From contig BSBN01000140.1 in the NCBI GenBank assembly GCA_027924645.1, forward strand, positions 10,794,501 through 10,858,500: a stretch of 64,000 bases of DNA. The letters are read 5' to 3'. Within the stretch, counting starts at the first letter, position 1; each line of letters opens with the position of its first letter. The translations under genes were made by a program, and so were the position numbers. The DNA is from Cunninghamia lanceolata. Its lineage: Eukaryota > Streptophyta > Pinopsida > Cupressales > Cupressaceae. Below, in pieces: positions 23,680 to 35,959 of this stretch. Under the pieces are notes generated by a model that saw nothing but the letters and a program-made list of their open reading frames with translations, did no database searches and had not been told where the DNA came from.

Positions 23680-24554
23680 TGTAGACACCTAAAATTGTCC
23701 ATGTCTTACAACATCACCTTGTCAATACATTACTTATGACATTTTGTCCTAGGACCCTCATATACCCCGTTCATCACCTAATTAGTTAAATAAATCATAT
23801 TTATTTAACTTATTCTCATCCTAATCCCATTTTAATCCTATTTATCCCATTAGCCAATTAATTAAATAAATTATATTTATCTAATTAATTCCTCCATCAT
23901 CTAATTTAAATAAATAAAATATTTATTCAAATTCACCACTATCAACTAATTTAACTCAGATATTTATTTAAATTAGCCCTCACCTTTATTCTCATCACAA
24001 CACATGTCCCTTTCTCACAATTTAAGTAATATTTTATATGAATTATGTATCACACTACCACCTTCATTAAATGCCTTGTCACACTACCAACTAATTTAAA
24101 AATTTTCATTATTTAAATTATGTAACCTCTATGATTATCCTCACACTTGTCACACCACTACCTTTTATTAAATGAAGTGGCCTTGAATTAAATCACCTTT
24201 TAATCTTAGCAATCCACATCACACAATTGACCTTTCAATCCTAGCTATCAATCCTTATCCCTCCTCTCCCATAAATTAAGCCTCAACCAATTCTTATGCA
24301 TCCATCTTCATACAACATCATGCTTTAGAAATCACTGTAGATATCCATAGCCATTATCTTCTAGCTATCATTATGTTGTAGAAATCATGAGTAATAAACA
24401 TACCATTATCTATCATTCATCATCTAGAACATAGCTAGTAGATTTATGTGCATCTACTTTGTTCTATCATGTGTGCAGGACTTGGTTTGAAGGTAAAGGT
24501 ATTGGGTTTGTTTTTATTATCTTTGTATTTCCATTAATCCATTTTTTATCCAGT
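23680..24554 (+). repeat. O 5' LTR
   Basis: Begins TGTAGACACCTAAAATTGTCC and ends ATCCAGT (CACA in the other copy). It matches 51523-51608 joined to 59440-60234. It contains AT-rich blocks with repeated TTAATTAAATAAAT words (about 23790-23960) and a TATA-like CCCATAAATTAAG near 24268 (CCTATAAATGAAG in the 3' copy). Confidence 0.82.
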
Positions 24555-25704
24555 TTTTTGGCATGCCCACTATTCTAAACCTTGGCTTTTGCTGGTTTAT
24601 GCACTTAAATTTGAAAATCTAACATATTTTGTGTCATGTTTTGATCATTAGCTTTTGCAGGTTCCCTTGTACACAAAAACCAACCTCACCATTGAGTCTA
24701 GGAGGCCTCACAAGTGATGATTGACATGAAATTTTCTATATTATGCTTCCATAGTTTTTTAATAAATTTTTGAAATTTTTTAGGGCCACAAATATGTACG
24801 GTATGGATCCCCAGAACCCTATCTATCGATATTAATTCTGGTTTGTGTGTTATATTGTAGGCAATATTTTATTTTCAATACATTAGTCAACTGTCAATAG
24901 TTCCCCTACCACCATTTCTTTCTAGTCGACACCTTATGTTTTCACCCCATCGCTACCACTAAACCCCCTGTCATTCTCCTCTGCAAGTCTCTACCGACCA
25001 TTTGCTAAATGCCTCTATCACCACCTAATCTCCCCCTTATTGCTTGTTTTTCTCCCTATCCCTATCGACTTTCCCATGCACCATTATTGTCATTGCTGCA
25101 CATTAAACTTCTGTCAACTACTTCTCCTTCCCCTAATTAGCACCTTGTTTCTATCCTAGTTGTTATCTTCAATGACCTTGTCATCTCCCTATTTCATCGC
25201 TCTGCCTTCCAATATCCTCCATCCTATCTTACTTTCAACCTCCTCACTGCTTCATCACCATCTACCATTCCATCACTTGGTCACCACTTGCAACCTCCCT
25301 GATGGCTACCCCAACTCTTGTCACCACTCTACTGTCCCCACCTAATCCGCTTCTTGTAGTCCTTACCTTAGTCACATCTCAGTCATCTCCTTCACCAGCC
25401 ATATCTGTCACCACCCCCATATGCCTACTCCACCCAATCTCTAGCTCCCACCTTGACATCTTCCACCATCACCTTCGCCTTCCCCTAGTCATTGCTCATA
25501 TAAGTCTTGGTTGATGCTTTTATAGCATCCTGACCCCCACTATAAGCATGTAGTGTGCAGGTCACATTTTTGACCAGTAGGGGTGTGGGATAAACCCAAA
25601 TCCTACACTTTTTTTATTTTTAATTTCTTTTTCTTATCTTTTATCCCATGGCCACATGGGTGATAATGGGCCCAATTAAACTAAACTACCAGACTTAACC
25701 ACCC
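24555..25704 (+). other. O leader after 5' LTR; no gene seen
   Basis: Starts TTTTTGGCATGCCCACTATTC, which resembles the primer-site context of Tat-like gypsy elements; I could not assign a tRNA with confidence. From about 24900 to 25510 the plus strand is strongly pyrimidine-rich with short open frames that show no known domain. The stretch ends at the A2 LTR. Confidence 0.45.
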
Positions 25705-27211
25705 TATTGAAATACATCAGACAACTAAGAGTGCAGTGAATGAATTGTCACAAAAACATAGCTTCATATGATTATCAAACAGTCAACAACTTAAATCTTG
25801 CTAATCAAATTTAATCATGAAAGCATAAAACCATACACTTTAATTGCAATCACACATTCAACATAGTAGACACCAAATTTATATGTGGGAAACTCTAAAA
25901 GGGAAAAACCATGGTGGGTGTTAGCCCACAAAAATATATGAGTTATATCAATACCGAAAAACAAAGGTTCACTACCTAGAGAGCTCACTATTGAAAATGC
26001 TAACTACAAAGAATGGCTCACTGCCAAAGGGTTGCTCACTACCAAGGGTTAGCTCACTACCAAAATGGTGAACTAATTAAGTAACATCTAGTCCATGCCA
26101 AGGTTCAGTTGCTTTGAAGCACAAAACTTCTCTTCTCTTCTCCATCACACCTTTGCACTTATCTCTTCATCTTCACACTTACACACATTTTTGCAACTCT
26201 ATTACATGTTTTTATACAATTCCTCAAACTTGAAATATACATCAAGGTTGGAATTACATTCATCAACCATTGGAACATTCTCCAAGGTTGGCATTACAAT
26301 AATACAAAGAAATAGGTATGGACCTAAACAATAATTAGCTAAGGTAAAGATGTATGTGGATCATGTTAGTCCTTAGCTTGTACTCAAAAACAATTCTCCA
26401 TGCCATGACATGCTTCCACAATCTTCAAGGCATCTCCATAATTAGTGAAATCAACCAAGTCGGCCAGTACTTATAAGAACACTAGATCTTCTAAGAAAAT
26501 TCTTCATTCACGATCCAAATTTCTCTTTGCAGACCAATCCAAGGGTAGGAACATGATGAAGAGACATCCACAAGCACATTGAAATCATTAGGAATCAACA
26601 GCACAAATTTTAACCACTCTGCCAATAAGATTCATCAAACCAGAGCATAAGGACAATACTGTTAGCTACTGTCATAATAAAAGAATATCTTGCAAACCTC
26701 CAAATCATGAACCATTGAAGTTAAATTCACATAACATCATCTTAGACTTAACTCTAGAATTTCAAACAAAAATAATTCAATGCGGAGGAATGCAGAGCAT
26801 AATACTTTCTCCTTGTCAATTCCAAACATACAGGAAAAGTAGTTTCCACTCTGGTGAACATAACTCACTCCAATCTTCATACTGGAGGTTCAAACTTGGA
26901 ATATAACATCTCAAAATAGACTTCTAGACACCTTCCAATTCACAAATAAATATATTCATCCTACAAGAAATGTAGAGCATTCTCTTGTATTGTTCTTCTG
27001 TATGCAATACATTGTTTTCACTGCAACTCGTTGTTTCTACTAGAGGAACTAATTTTCTCAATATACTCAACAACAAGATCACTTAAATAATTTAATACAA
27101 AGCAACTTACTCATTACAAGAAAGAAACAAGATAATATCATAGTTGGCACTAATGATAACATAGATATATTGACATCAATGACAACACTAATTAGGCACA
27201 TACTTGCAACA
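25705..27211 (-). repeat. A2 3' LTR
   Basis: Direct repeat of 31632-33115 with roughly one difference in eight sites by eye over the first 470 bases. Its minus-strand start TGTTGCAAGTATGTGCC matches A1's LTR start. The GCTCACTacc cluster is at about 25965-26065. Confidence 0.82.
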
Positions 27212-27559
27212 ATCTCCTCCTTTGTCATTGATGACAACTTCTGATGTGAAAAATTGAAATGACCATCAAGACAAGATTATCCCCCTTTCTCCTTACACAT
27301 TTACATTCTTTCTCCTTCTAAGTTTTTCACATGATTTATCTCTCCCTTCGACATCAGTGGCAAAGTGCACATACTTGCATTATGTTGCTTTGATCTAACT
27401 GAACTATTACCAACACATCTAGCTACTCCCTCAAAACATCAATCTAGATCAAAAAGTTAGACTTTGAACACCACTAGATTGATGCATTCTCATGCATCTT
27501 AATTTAAGATAGGAAGGGTAATGACCCCTAACTTTTTCTCTGAGATACTCAAAAGTATC

Positions 27560-28288
27560 CTTAGACAAAGGCCTGGTGAAGATATCTACAATCTAGTCTT
27601 TTGTGGACACATATTCCAAGTTTACTTCATTTTCTATCACCTTCTCTCTCAAAAAGTGATACTTTATAGATATATGCTTTGTTCTTGAGTGGATCACTAG
27701 ATTCTTGGAAATATTTATGGCACTTGTATTGTCACACAATATTGCAATTAGATCTTCATAAACAACTCTTATATCCTTCAAAGTCTACTTCATCTATAAC
27801 ACTTGAGTACAACAACATGATGTTGCAATATACTCTACTTTTATAGTTGACAAAGAGATTGAATCTTGTTTCTTACTCAGTCATGAAACCAATCTTTTAC
27901 TAAAGAAGAAGGCACCTCCACTTATACTCTTCCTTTCATCAACATCTCCAGCCTAATCAGCATCTATATATGCAATAAGAGTGAAATCATTATCCTTTGG
28001 ATACCATAAGCCATGATATAGAGTGCCTTTTGAATACCTCAAAATTCTCTTTACTACCATCACACATGACTCTCTTGGATCTACCTGAAATCTTTCTACA
28101 AGACAAATTGCATGCATTATGTGAGGTCTAGTTTGTGTTAGATAAAGTAATCCTCCAATCATGGATCTATAACTTTTCTGATCAGTCTTGAGTGATTCAT
28201 CAGATTTTCTTAACTTGAAACTAGTTACCATGGGAGTATATACCGGTTTAGAGTCTTCCATCCCAAATTTCTTTAACAATTCTTTCAC
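27560..28288 (-). pseudogene. A2 RNase H and RT tether
   Basis: The tether segment MIGGLLYLTQTRPHIMHAIC (28288-27953) leads to the RNase H start YIDAD (27960). The rest, CDNTSAINISKNLVIHSRTK and YHFLREKVIENEVNLEYVS, reads at 27740-27593. It removes template RNA during reverse transcription. A stop near 27953 and a frame change separate the pieces. Confidence 0.8.
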
Positions 28289-28299
28289 ATCTTAGACTG

Positions 28300-29049
28300 A
28301 GATATGAATATTCCTTTATCTAATCGATTGATTTGCATACCTAGAAATAAATTCATCTCACCCAACATAGACATTTCAAACTCTTTTTGCATTTCACTAT
28401 CAAATATCATACACATACCTTTATTGCCTCCAAAGATGATGTCATCAACAAAGACTTCGACAATTAAAATTTGATTATCATTAATATTGAAAGAGATATT
28501 GCTATCAACAATACCTTTGCTAAATCCTAACTACAATAAATAGTTATCCAATCTTGCATATCAATCCTTAGGAGCTTGCTTGAGTCCATACAAAGCTTTC
28601 TTAAACATGCATCCCATATCACCTTGGTCTGATAGTTGGAATCCTTTTGGTTGTTCAATGTAGACTTCCTCTTCTAACTCACCATTCAAGAAAGCATACT
28701 TCACATCCATCTGATACACTTTAAAATCTTTGTGGGCTACAAATGCTAGAAACATTCTGATTGCTTCAATTCGAGCTACTAGATCAAAATTCTCTTCAAA
28801 ATCTATCCCTTCAATTTGAGAATATCCTTTACACACAATCCTTACTTTATTCCTTACAACTTCTCCATTTTCATTCAGCTTATTCCTGAAGACCCATTTG
28901 GTTCCAATAATATTTTTGTCAGCAGGTCTAGGAACTAATTCCCAAGTCTCATTATTCTCTATCTGTATTAATTCTTCTTCCATTGCCTTAACCCAATTTT
29001 CATCATTGCAGGCTTCATTCACAGTCTTTGGTTCAACTATAGAGAGCAA
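28300..29049 (-). pseudogene. A2 reverse transcriptase
   Basis: Fingers and palm from [19 protein letters not shown] (29049) through [14 protein letters not shown] and the first catalytic Asp in [18 protein letters not shown] (about 28720-28670), to YGLKQAPKD (28561). The polymerase box is FVDD in EVFVDDIIFGGNKG at about 28460-28420, in another frame. The 162-codon open stretch is the best preserved part of A2. FVDD is shared with A1. Confidence 0.85.
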
Positions 29050-29217
29050 ATAATAATTTACTTGTTCTTCTGCAACTCTTTTCCTTGTCAGTACTCCTTT
29101 GTCTTTGTATCCAATATTTTGATCTTCAAAGTGATTTATTCTTACATACCTAGGGGTTTTAGTAGCAACTTCTAGACCCTTTTCTTCTTCATCTTGATTG
29201 ACTTCTTGTTAAACTTT

Positions 29218-29950
29218 TTATTCATAAGAAGTAGCAGGTTCATCTGATTCATAGCCATTCTGATATGATGTTTTTCCTCTATGTTCATCCACCTTCACAT
29301 TTACACTCTCCACAATCTTTTTCAACCTTTTTTTGTAGCACCGGTAGGCTTTGCTTTTGGTAGAGTATCTAAGGAAGATTCCTTCATCACATCTTACATC
29401 AAATTTCCCTAGATCTTCATCTCTTCTGATATAGCGTTTGCTTCCAAAGACTTTGAAATATCTTATTGTTGGAATTCTTCCATACCATAATTCATAGGGA
29501 GTTTTAGTACCATTTCCTTTTACTTGAACTCTATTTTGAATGTAGACAACAATATGCATAGATTCCTTCCAAAATACTTCCAAAAGACTTCCATGAGACC
29601 TCTTTCTTTCATCATTGTCCTAGCAGCTTCTTGAATTATTCAGTTCTTTCTTTCTACAACTCTATTCTACTAAGGAGTCCTTGGTGTAGACAATTGCTTC
29701 TTTATTCCTTGTTCTTGACAATAATTGTTGAATTCGTTTGATGTGAACTCTCCTCCTCTATTAAATCTCAAGCATTTGATTTTTAGCTCTATTTCATTTT
29801 GAACCATTGCCTTGAAGGATTTGAACTTTTCTAGGGCTTCAGATTTGTCTCTAAGAAAAGTAACCCAAGTCATTGTAGAATAATCATGAATAAGCAACAT
29901 GAAGTACCTATCACCATGTAGACTCCTTATCATTGTAGGACCACATAATT
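29218..29950 (-). pseudogene. A2 integrase core and C-terminal part
   Basis: Integrase inserts the DNA copy. Visible: IHDYSTMTWVTFL (first part of the core, 29890), the second catalytic Asp position as LRFNRGGEF (29770), where A1 has LRSDRGGEF, so Asp is Asn here. The Glu motif region is at about 29660-29640. The copia-type C-terminal GKRxxR-like domain is seen as ELWYGRIPTIRYFKVFGSKR (29490-29430). Two frames are involved. Confidence 0.8.
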
Positions 29951-29999
29951 CTATATGAACTAGATCTAGAAAATCAGCAAAAAATTGCTGTTTGCTCTT

Positions 30000-30530
30000 A
30001 AAACTTGTTCTTGTCTACTTCCCCAACTAACATTCTTTGCAAATGGTATTGGTGGGTTTCACAAATTTTTATAAATCTCTCATAGTCTAATTTGAACTTA
30101 TCTTTACCAAATTATCAAAAGTTTATATGACACATTCTTCTATGCCATAACCAACTCTCATCTGCTTGAGCTAATAAATAGTAATCATTAGTTCCTCTTA
30201 ACTTATAGATGTTACCTCTGGTATTCTTACACGTGGCAATCACAGTTCCAGAGATTTCCAAGATCTTATACCCATTCTCTTTGAATCTCATATAATAACC
30301 TTTGCCACACATTTGACCCACACTCAAGGGATTATGCTTCAAACCCTTCATATATAGGACTTTGTCAGTATTATGCTTTCCATCAAATGAAATAGATCCT
30401 CTTCCACAAATCTTACTAGCTGCATTGTCTCCAAATCTAACCAACCCTCCATCATACTTTTTCAAGCTTAAAAACTTACTATTATCACCAATCATGTGAT
30501 GTGAGCATCTACTATCAATAATTCATTCTT
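30000..30530 (-). pseudogene. A2 protease and GAG-pre-integrase
   Basis: Protease active site at about 30520-30485 as IIDSRCSHHMIGD; the conserved Gly of DSG is Arg. Pre-integrase region follows (GGLVRFGDNAASKICGRG; LWHRRMCHINF at about 30150-30115). One frame stays open from 30495 to 30115. Compare A1, where the catalytic Asp itself is lost. Confidence 0.78.
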
Positions 30531-30559
30531 CCTTATCTTTCTCAACTTGAACAAATAAG

Positions 30560-31572
30560 GAACTTTGTTCCATTGGTTTTTCTTCAAGCTAGCAGGATTA
30601 GTAGACACATGATCTTGTTTAATAGTAATAAAAAAATATTTATTTGCACTAGCATCATATGATTCATCATCAGTCACACCTTCATCATCAAAATGTCTAA
30701 CATAGTAGCATTTCTTTGGAGTTCTAGACTTATTCTCAAATCTTTTTATATTCCTCTCAATTCTTTCTGGACATCTAGAAGCATAATGACCTACTTTACC
30801 ACATGAAAAACATTTGAAAGGTAGTTTGCCTTTGAACTTACCGAAACCTCTTTCCAATCTATAAACAAAATTTGCTTCAATTTCATCAAGATCATCATCA
30901 GGTTCCACCTTGTATTTTTATGATCTAGAGAACTTCTCTAAAGTACTGGCTTTGAAAGTTGTTTCAACTTTTGACAGAGTATCACCAAATTCTCTCATTT
31001 CAAAAGAAGTAATATTACCAAGCAATTGATCTTGATTAATCTTTTTCATAGTCATTAATTCTTCAATTGCAGCTACCTTGTACGTGTAGAATTTATGTAA
31101 TGACCTTAGAATTTTTATCACAACTTAATTTCATCAATAATTCCTCCTATACCTTTGATTCTAGTAACAAGTTCATCAACATTTTGCATGAAAGATGTTA
31201 TGTTTTCACCTTCTCCCATCTTAAGGCCTTCATATTTGGCTTTCAATCCTTGCAATTTGGCACTCTTTACAGACTCATCTCATTCATATAGATTTCTTAG
31301 CTTATCCCGGACTTCTTTAGCAGGCTCATAATCCATGACCTTTCTCAAATCAGAGTCAGTTAGTGTACTTAACAGAGCATCTTTGGCTTTTATGTTTATC
31401 TCATACTCTTTGATTTCATCTTCTATTGTTAGTCCATTCTGCGGTAGGGTATAATCAGTCTGTGTCACTTGCCATATTTTATAACCAATATAAAGTAGAT
31501 GGCTTTTCATGTGAATCTTGCAAGTTGTATAATTTGTCCCATCAAACTATGGAGTCTCCTTCTTGTAAGACA
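30560..31572 (-). pseudogene. A2 gag with zinc knuckle
   Basis: ATG at 31572 (MSYKKETP then a stop), about 45 bases after the primer site. The gag domain continues at 31510-31280 (IGYKIWQVTQTDY), then 31121-30918, then the knuckle CFSCGKVGHYASRC (about 30810-30770) in a basic and then acidic context. The knuckle is intact here, while in A1 the two glycines around it are lost. Frameshifts near 31280 and 31120. Confidence 0.82.
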
Positions 31573-31617
31573 TCTTTGATCTACCTCAAGATGTTAAGCT
31601 TACCACCAAGAAACCTT

Positions 31618-31631
31618 GCTCTGATACCAAT
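31618..31631 (-). other. A2 primer-binding site (initiator Met tRNA)
   Basis: Minus strand ATTGGTATCAGAGC directly after the LTR end. Complementary to the 3' end of the plant initiator-Met tRNA. Confidence 0.9.
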
Positions 31632-33115
31632 TGTTGAATTACACTAGACAACTGAGAGGGGGGTGAATCAGTTGTCACGAAAACTTAGCTTCATTTGAAT
31701 ATCAAATAGTCAACAACTTAAATCTTGATAATTAGATTAAATCATGAAAGCATAAAACCATTCACTTTAATTGAAATCACACATTCAACACAATAGACAC
31801 TAGATTTTTAGGTGGAAAACCCTAAATGGGAAAAACCACGGTGGGTGTTAGCCCAAAAAATTTATGAGTTATATCAATACCAAAAAATAGAGGCTCACTA
31901 CCTATAGGGCTCACTACCCAAAATGCTCACTGCAAAGAATGACTCACTACCAAAGGGTGGGTCACTACCAAGGGTTTCGCTCACTGCTAAAATGGTGAAC
32001 TGATTAAGTAGCATCTACTCCATACCTAGGTTTAGTTCCTTTGAAGCATAAAACTTCCCTACTTTGCTCCTTCACACCTTCACACTTATCTCTTCATCTT
32101 CACACTCATACAAATTTTAGCAACTCTATTACATGCTTTTATACAATTCCTCAACCTTGGAATATACATCAAGGTCGGCATTACATTCATCAACTATTGG
32201 AACATTCTCCAAGGTTGGCATTACAATATTACAAAGAAATAGGTCTAGACCTAAACAAGAATTGGCTATGGTAAAAATATATGTGGATCATCTTACTCCT
32301 TAGTTGGGACTCAAACACAATTCTCCACACCACGACATGCTTCCACAATCTTCAAGGCATCTTCACAATTAGTAAAATCAACCAAGTTAACTAGTACTAG
32401 TAAGAACACTAGGTCTTTTAAGAACATTCTTCATTCACGATCTAACTTTCTCTTTGTGGACCAATCCAAGGGTAGGAACACAGTTAGGAGACATGCATAA
32501 GCATAGTGAAATCATTAGGAATCAATCACACAACTTTTAACCACTTTGCCAATAAGATTCATTAAACCGGAGCATAAGAACAATACTGTCATCCACTATC
32601 ATAAAAAGAGAATGGATTGTAGACCACCAAATCACGAACCATCAAATTTGAAGGTACATAACATCATCTTAAGCTTAACTCTAGAACCACAGATAAAAAT
32701 AATTCAATGCAAAGAATGCGGAGCATAATACTTTCTCCTTGTTAATTCCAAACAATCAGGAAAAGTAGTTTCCACTCTGGTGAACATAGCTCGCTCCAAT
32801 CTTCATACCAGAGGTTCAAACTTCAAGACACCTTCTAATCTATAGACAAATATATTCATCCTACAGGAAATGCAGAGCATTCTCTTGCACTATTCTTCTA
32901 TATTCAATACACTATTTTCATTGCAACTTGTTGTTTCTACTGGAGGAACTAATTTTCTCAATGTCCTCAACAACAAGATCACTTAACTATGTAAATACAA
33001 AGCAACTTAATCATTACAAGCAAGCAACAAGATAAGAGCACATTTGGCACTAATGACAATGTAGATATGTTGACGTCAATGACAACAGGTCGATTAGGTA
33101 CATACTTGTAAAACA
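31632..33115 (-). repeat. A2 5' LTR
   Basis: Minus strand from TGTTTTACAAGTATGTACC (33115) to ATTCAACA (31632). The TATA box is TATAAAAG on the minus strand at about 32130-32140. The GCTCACTacc cluster lies at 31890-31990. An open frame at 32041-32274 (plus) is fortuitous. Confidence 0.86.
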
Positions 33116-34104
33116 ACCATGTGACTGAAACCTAGCTAACTACTAGCAGTCTATTTCTTAACTACCTGGACTTGCCTTATTCCTCTTCAAGCTCTAAAAG
33201 GGATATTTTTTTCTTTTTGCTATAACTTTTTCATAATAGGTCAGATTTTAATGAAACTAGCAGCATTGGAAATTGGATTCACCTAGTGTGGCTATGGATA
33301 AGGATTTATCAAGAAATTGTATCAGATTTATCTAGTATATTAAGTCAAATTCAACCTTATTTATGAACTTCAAACACTCATATCTTATGCAAATTCTATC
33401 CAATTTTTCCAATTTTTTTGACACAACATAGCATTTCATGTAGATTCTAATCATATCACTTATTTTATTGTTACTGATCATCATTATAATAATTTCATCA
33501 AATTGCTTCTTTTTCACCTAACACATTGGTTTGCAAGTTTCTTTGTTTTTTTATTTTGGTGTTATCTAGGAGAACATAATGCTCTATACAACATCAGCTT
33601 CAACTTCAAATTTGAAGACAAATTTCTAAGTGCACTTAATCCAACTCTTGTCTTTCATTTCATCAAACACCTTGTTTTCCATCACACTTCGATTTGGGCC
33701 TAAAATGAACTATGGTTTGCAATCACACTTTTAAATTGGACTTAAAAGGAACATGTGTCTACATTACCACATTTGGATTTGGGCTTAAAATGAACTTGTG
33801 CTTTCATCATTTTGTGGATTTTAGTGTAATTGAGGGTGTGTATGCTCTTCCCATGCACTTTGCATGAACTTGGGAATAAAAAACATCTTTCATCTATTCA
33901 TCTTCACACTACACATTTAAATTTCTAAGGGGAAATAAACATTGCAAGTGTGAATGAAGTGTGTGTGTGTGTTTATGCTCTCTCCTCACACCACAAGGTG
34001 ACCTTGGAGATCAAAAGCACCCACTCAATTTTCTTTTGTTACCCTTCCTAGGAGGCCTTCTTGGAGACACACCACTCCAAGGGATGACCTCAACTCTAGA
34101 ATTA
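33116..34104 (+). other. O internal segment between A2 and C3; no gene seen
   Basis: AT-rich, with a short (GT)n run near 33958-33972. Repeated phrases such as GGACTTAAAAGGAAC / GGGCTTAAAATGAAC (33738, 33783) occur. The strand and role are unclear. It should be internal O sequence by the nesting model. Confidence 0.4.
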
Positions 34105-35023
34105 TATTGGGATAAGGTTCCATTAACCTTGTAAATACCAATATTATATTTATTCCATTTATTATATGTAATTTGTAATTATCCATTAGGAGATGTACTA
34201 GTTTCACTGGTAGGGGTAATTTCGGAGTAATCGGAGGCAATTATGGAGTGACTTTTATTATTGGAAAATGTAAAAACTCAAAGTAAATGAGGGTAGGCAT
34301 GCTCCCTTGGAGAATATACAATTTTTTGCATGTATGACAACTATCATAATGTTTGGTAAGTGAATCTATGACAGATATAAGTTGTCATAATATTCTGAGA
34401 TTCTATGACACATATGACGGATATATTAGTTGTATATTTTCTATATTTAGCCCAAGGTTCCTATCTTAGAGAGATACTCTTTTGTGGAATCTATGATAGT
34501 TATGACATGTCATAAGATGTTGGAAGATGCTAGATTTAGTCTTGGGCCCCCAACCTTCACATGGCTATTTTTGGACATGTGTAAGATGCTTGTAAGATGG
34601 TAATTAATGTTTACAAGTTAGAAAATCTTTGGAGAGAGAAGGTGAATGCCTAGAATGGAGTGGGAAAATTTCTATAAGTATTTTCCATGTATTTGTTGCT
34701 GCAATACAAATTTTAGGTACTTAGGTGCTGCCAGAATGTTGTCAAATTGAAGACTTGTAGAGAGAGTTGTGTAGTTGATGTATTGTACATTCTAGTTGAG
34801 ATTGATACAAACTTGTGCCTCTTTCCTGGTGGAGTTTTTTTATCCGCAAGGGTTTTCTCCACATAAACACTATGTCATTGTGTTGAGTTCTTCATGTTTG
34901 ACATATTTTCTATAGTGGGTTTTATGTTTTGATTACAATCTCCATTAATAATGCACACTTAAGATTGCTGAACTTTATTCAAATCAGATTTCCTTTAAAG
35001 TAGTGTTGCTTTCATTCTTAACA
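34105..35023 (+). repeat. C3 5' LTR
   Basis: Begins TATTGGGATAAGG (TG lost to TA) and ends TTAACA. A motif family CTATGACA / TGTCATA recurs at about 34345-34520 in both orientations. TATA-like TATAAGTATT lies near 34673. Confidence 0.85.
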
Positions 35024-35130
35024 TTTAGTATCAGAGCCTGGCTAGCTTTGACTCTTGGGTGGTAGTGTGGAAGCTATAGTTACAGTGGGAGATTTGGTTC
35101 TATTTGTTTTGTATATCTTTTGTTGTTATT

Positions 35131-35895
35131 ATGGTTGGATTGACTGTTGCATCAATCTCTTGATTGGACATTGAGAAGTTCAACGGAATAGAGTATGAGT
35201 TGTGGAAGCTAAAAATGGAAGATTTTTTGGAAGAAAAAAACCAATGGTTGGTTGTTCAAAAAGAGAAGAAACCTAACGATGTCTCTCAAGATGAGTGGGA
35301 TAGACTAGATAAGAAGGCATGTGGAACCATCCGGTTGTGTCTTGCAGACTCTATCCTATTGAATGTCACAAAGGAGGAGACAAAACACAAGTTGTGGAAT
35401 CGGTTGGGTGAGATCTATCAAGCCAAGAGTATGGTAAATAAACTTTATTTAAAAAGAAAATTATTTTCCATGGAAATGTGAGGAGGTGAATTAGTTGCAG
35501 AGCATTTAAATTCTTTTAATTTGTTATTGAGTTAGCTTGATTAAGTAGATGTTGAGGTTAGTGAGGAAGATAAATGTATCTTACTTCTTTGGTTTTAACC
35601 TAAGTCTTGGGAGAATGTTATCCTTACTATCACTTCTAACCTTGTGGATCCAAAGTTGGATGCTCTTGTTTTACTCCTACTGTCACAGGAATTAAGGAAG
35701 AAGAGTTTGGATAATTCAAGGGATGCTCTCAGTGTCAGGGGAAGATCTAAGGAAAGGGGACCTAAAGGAGATCAAAAAGGGGTTAAGGACAAGTCTAAGG
35801 GCTAGTCTAAGACTCATGCTAAAAGGAATAGAGTTAAGTGTTGGAACTGTGGTAAAAGGGGACATGTGAAGGAGTGCAGAAACTCGAAGAAATAG
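35131..35895 (+). pseudogene. C3 gag with CCHC knuckle
   Basis: ATG at 35131 (MVGLTVASIS then TGA, then LDIEKFNGIEYELWKLKM). The capsid domain runs to about 35620 with helix DEWDRLDKKACGTIRLCLAD and KLYLKRKLFSMEM. A basic linker precedes CWNCGKRGHVKEC at 35839-35877, an intact knuckle. In-frame stops at about 35161, 35479, 35530 and 35597 break it, but the frame is kept for the whole gag. Confidence 0.85.
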
Positions 35896-35959
35896 TGGGA
35901 GAGTGCTTCGAGTAAGTCCTCAAATGTAGGTGAAGATGTTTTACTTTCTGCATGTAATG

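Larger units (their letters stand above)
25705..33115 (-). mobile_element. Ty1/copia element A2, complete but decayed, nested in O
   Basis: 5' LTR 31632-33115, 3' LTR 25705-27211, both on the minus strand. Primer site for initiator-Met tRNA at 31618-31631 and polypurine tract (AAAGGAGGAGAT on the minus strand) at about 27212-27223. The internal order is gag, protease, integrase, RT, RNase H. It is the same family as A1. The flanks CACCC (left) and ACCAT (right) do not form a clean target duplication. It is 7.4 kb long. Confidence 0.88.

Noticed and set aside
25160..25514. Open frames rich in Ser, Pro, His and Leu in O's leader
   Set aside because: Composition follows the C/T-rich strand; no domain and no continuity with other readings.
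31860..31990. Spaced GCTCACTACC repeats resembling a CRISPR array
   Set aside because: Units are degenerate, spacing is irregular and they lie inside LTRs of a plant element. No cas genes occur.
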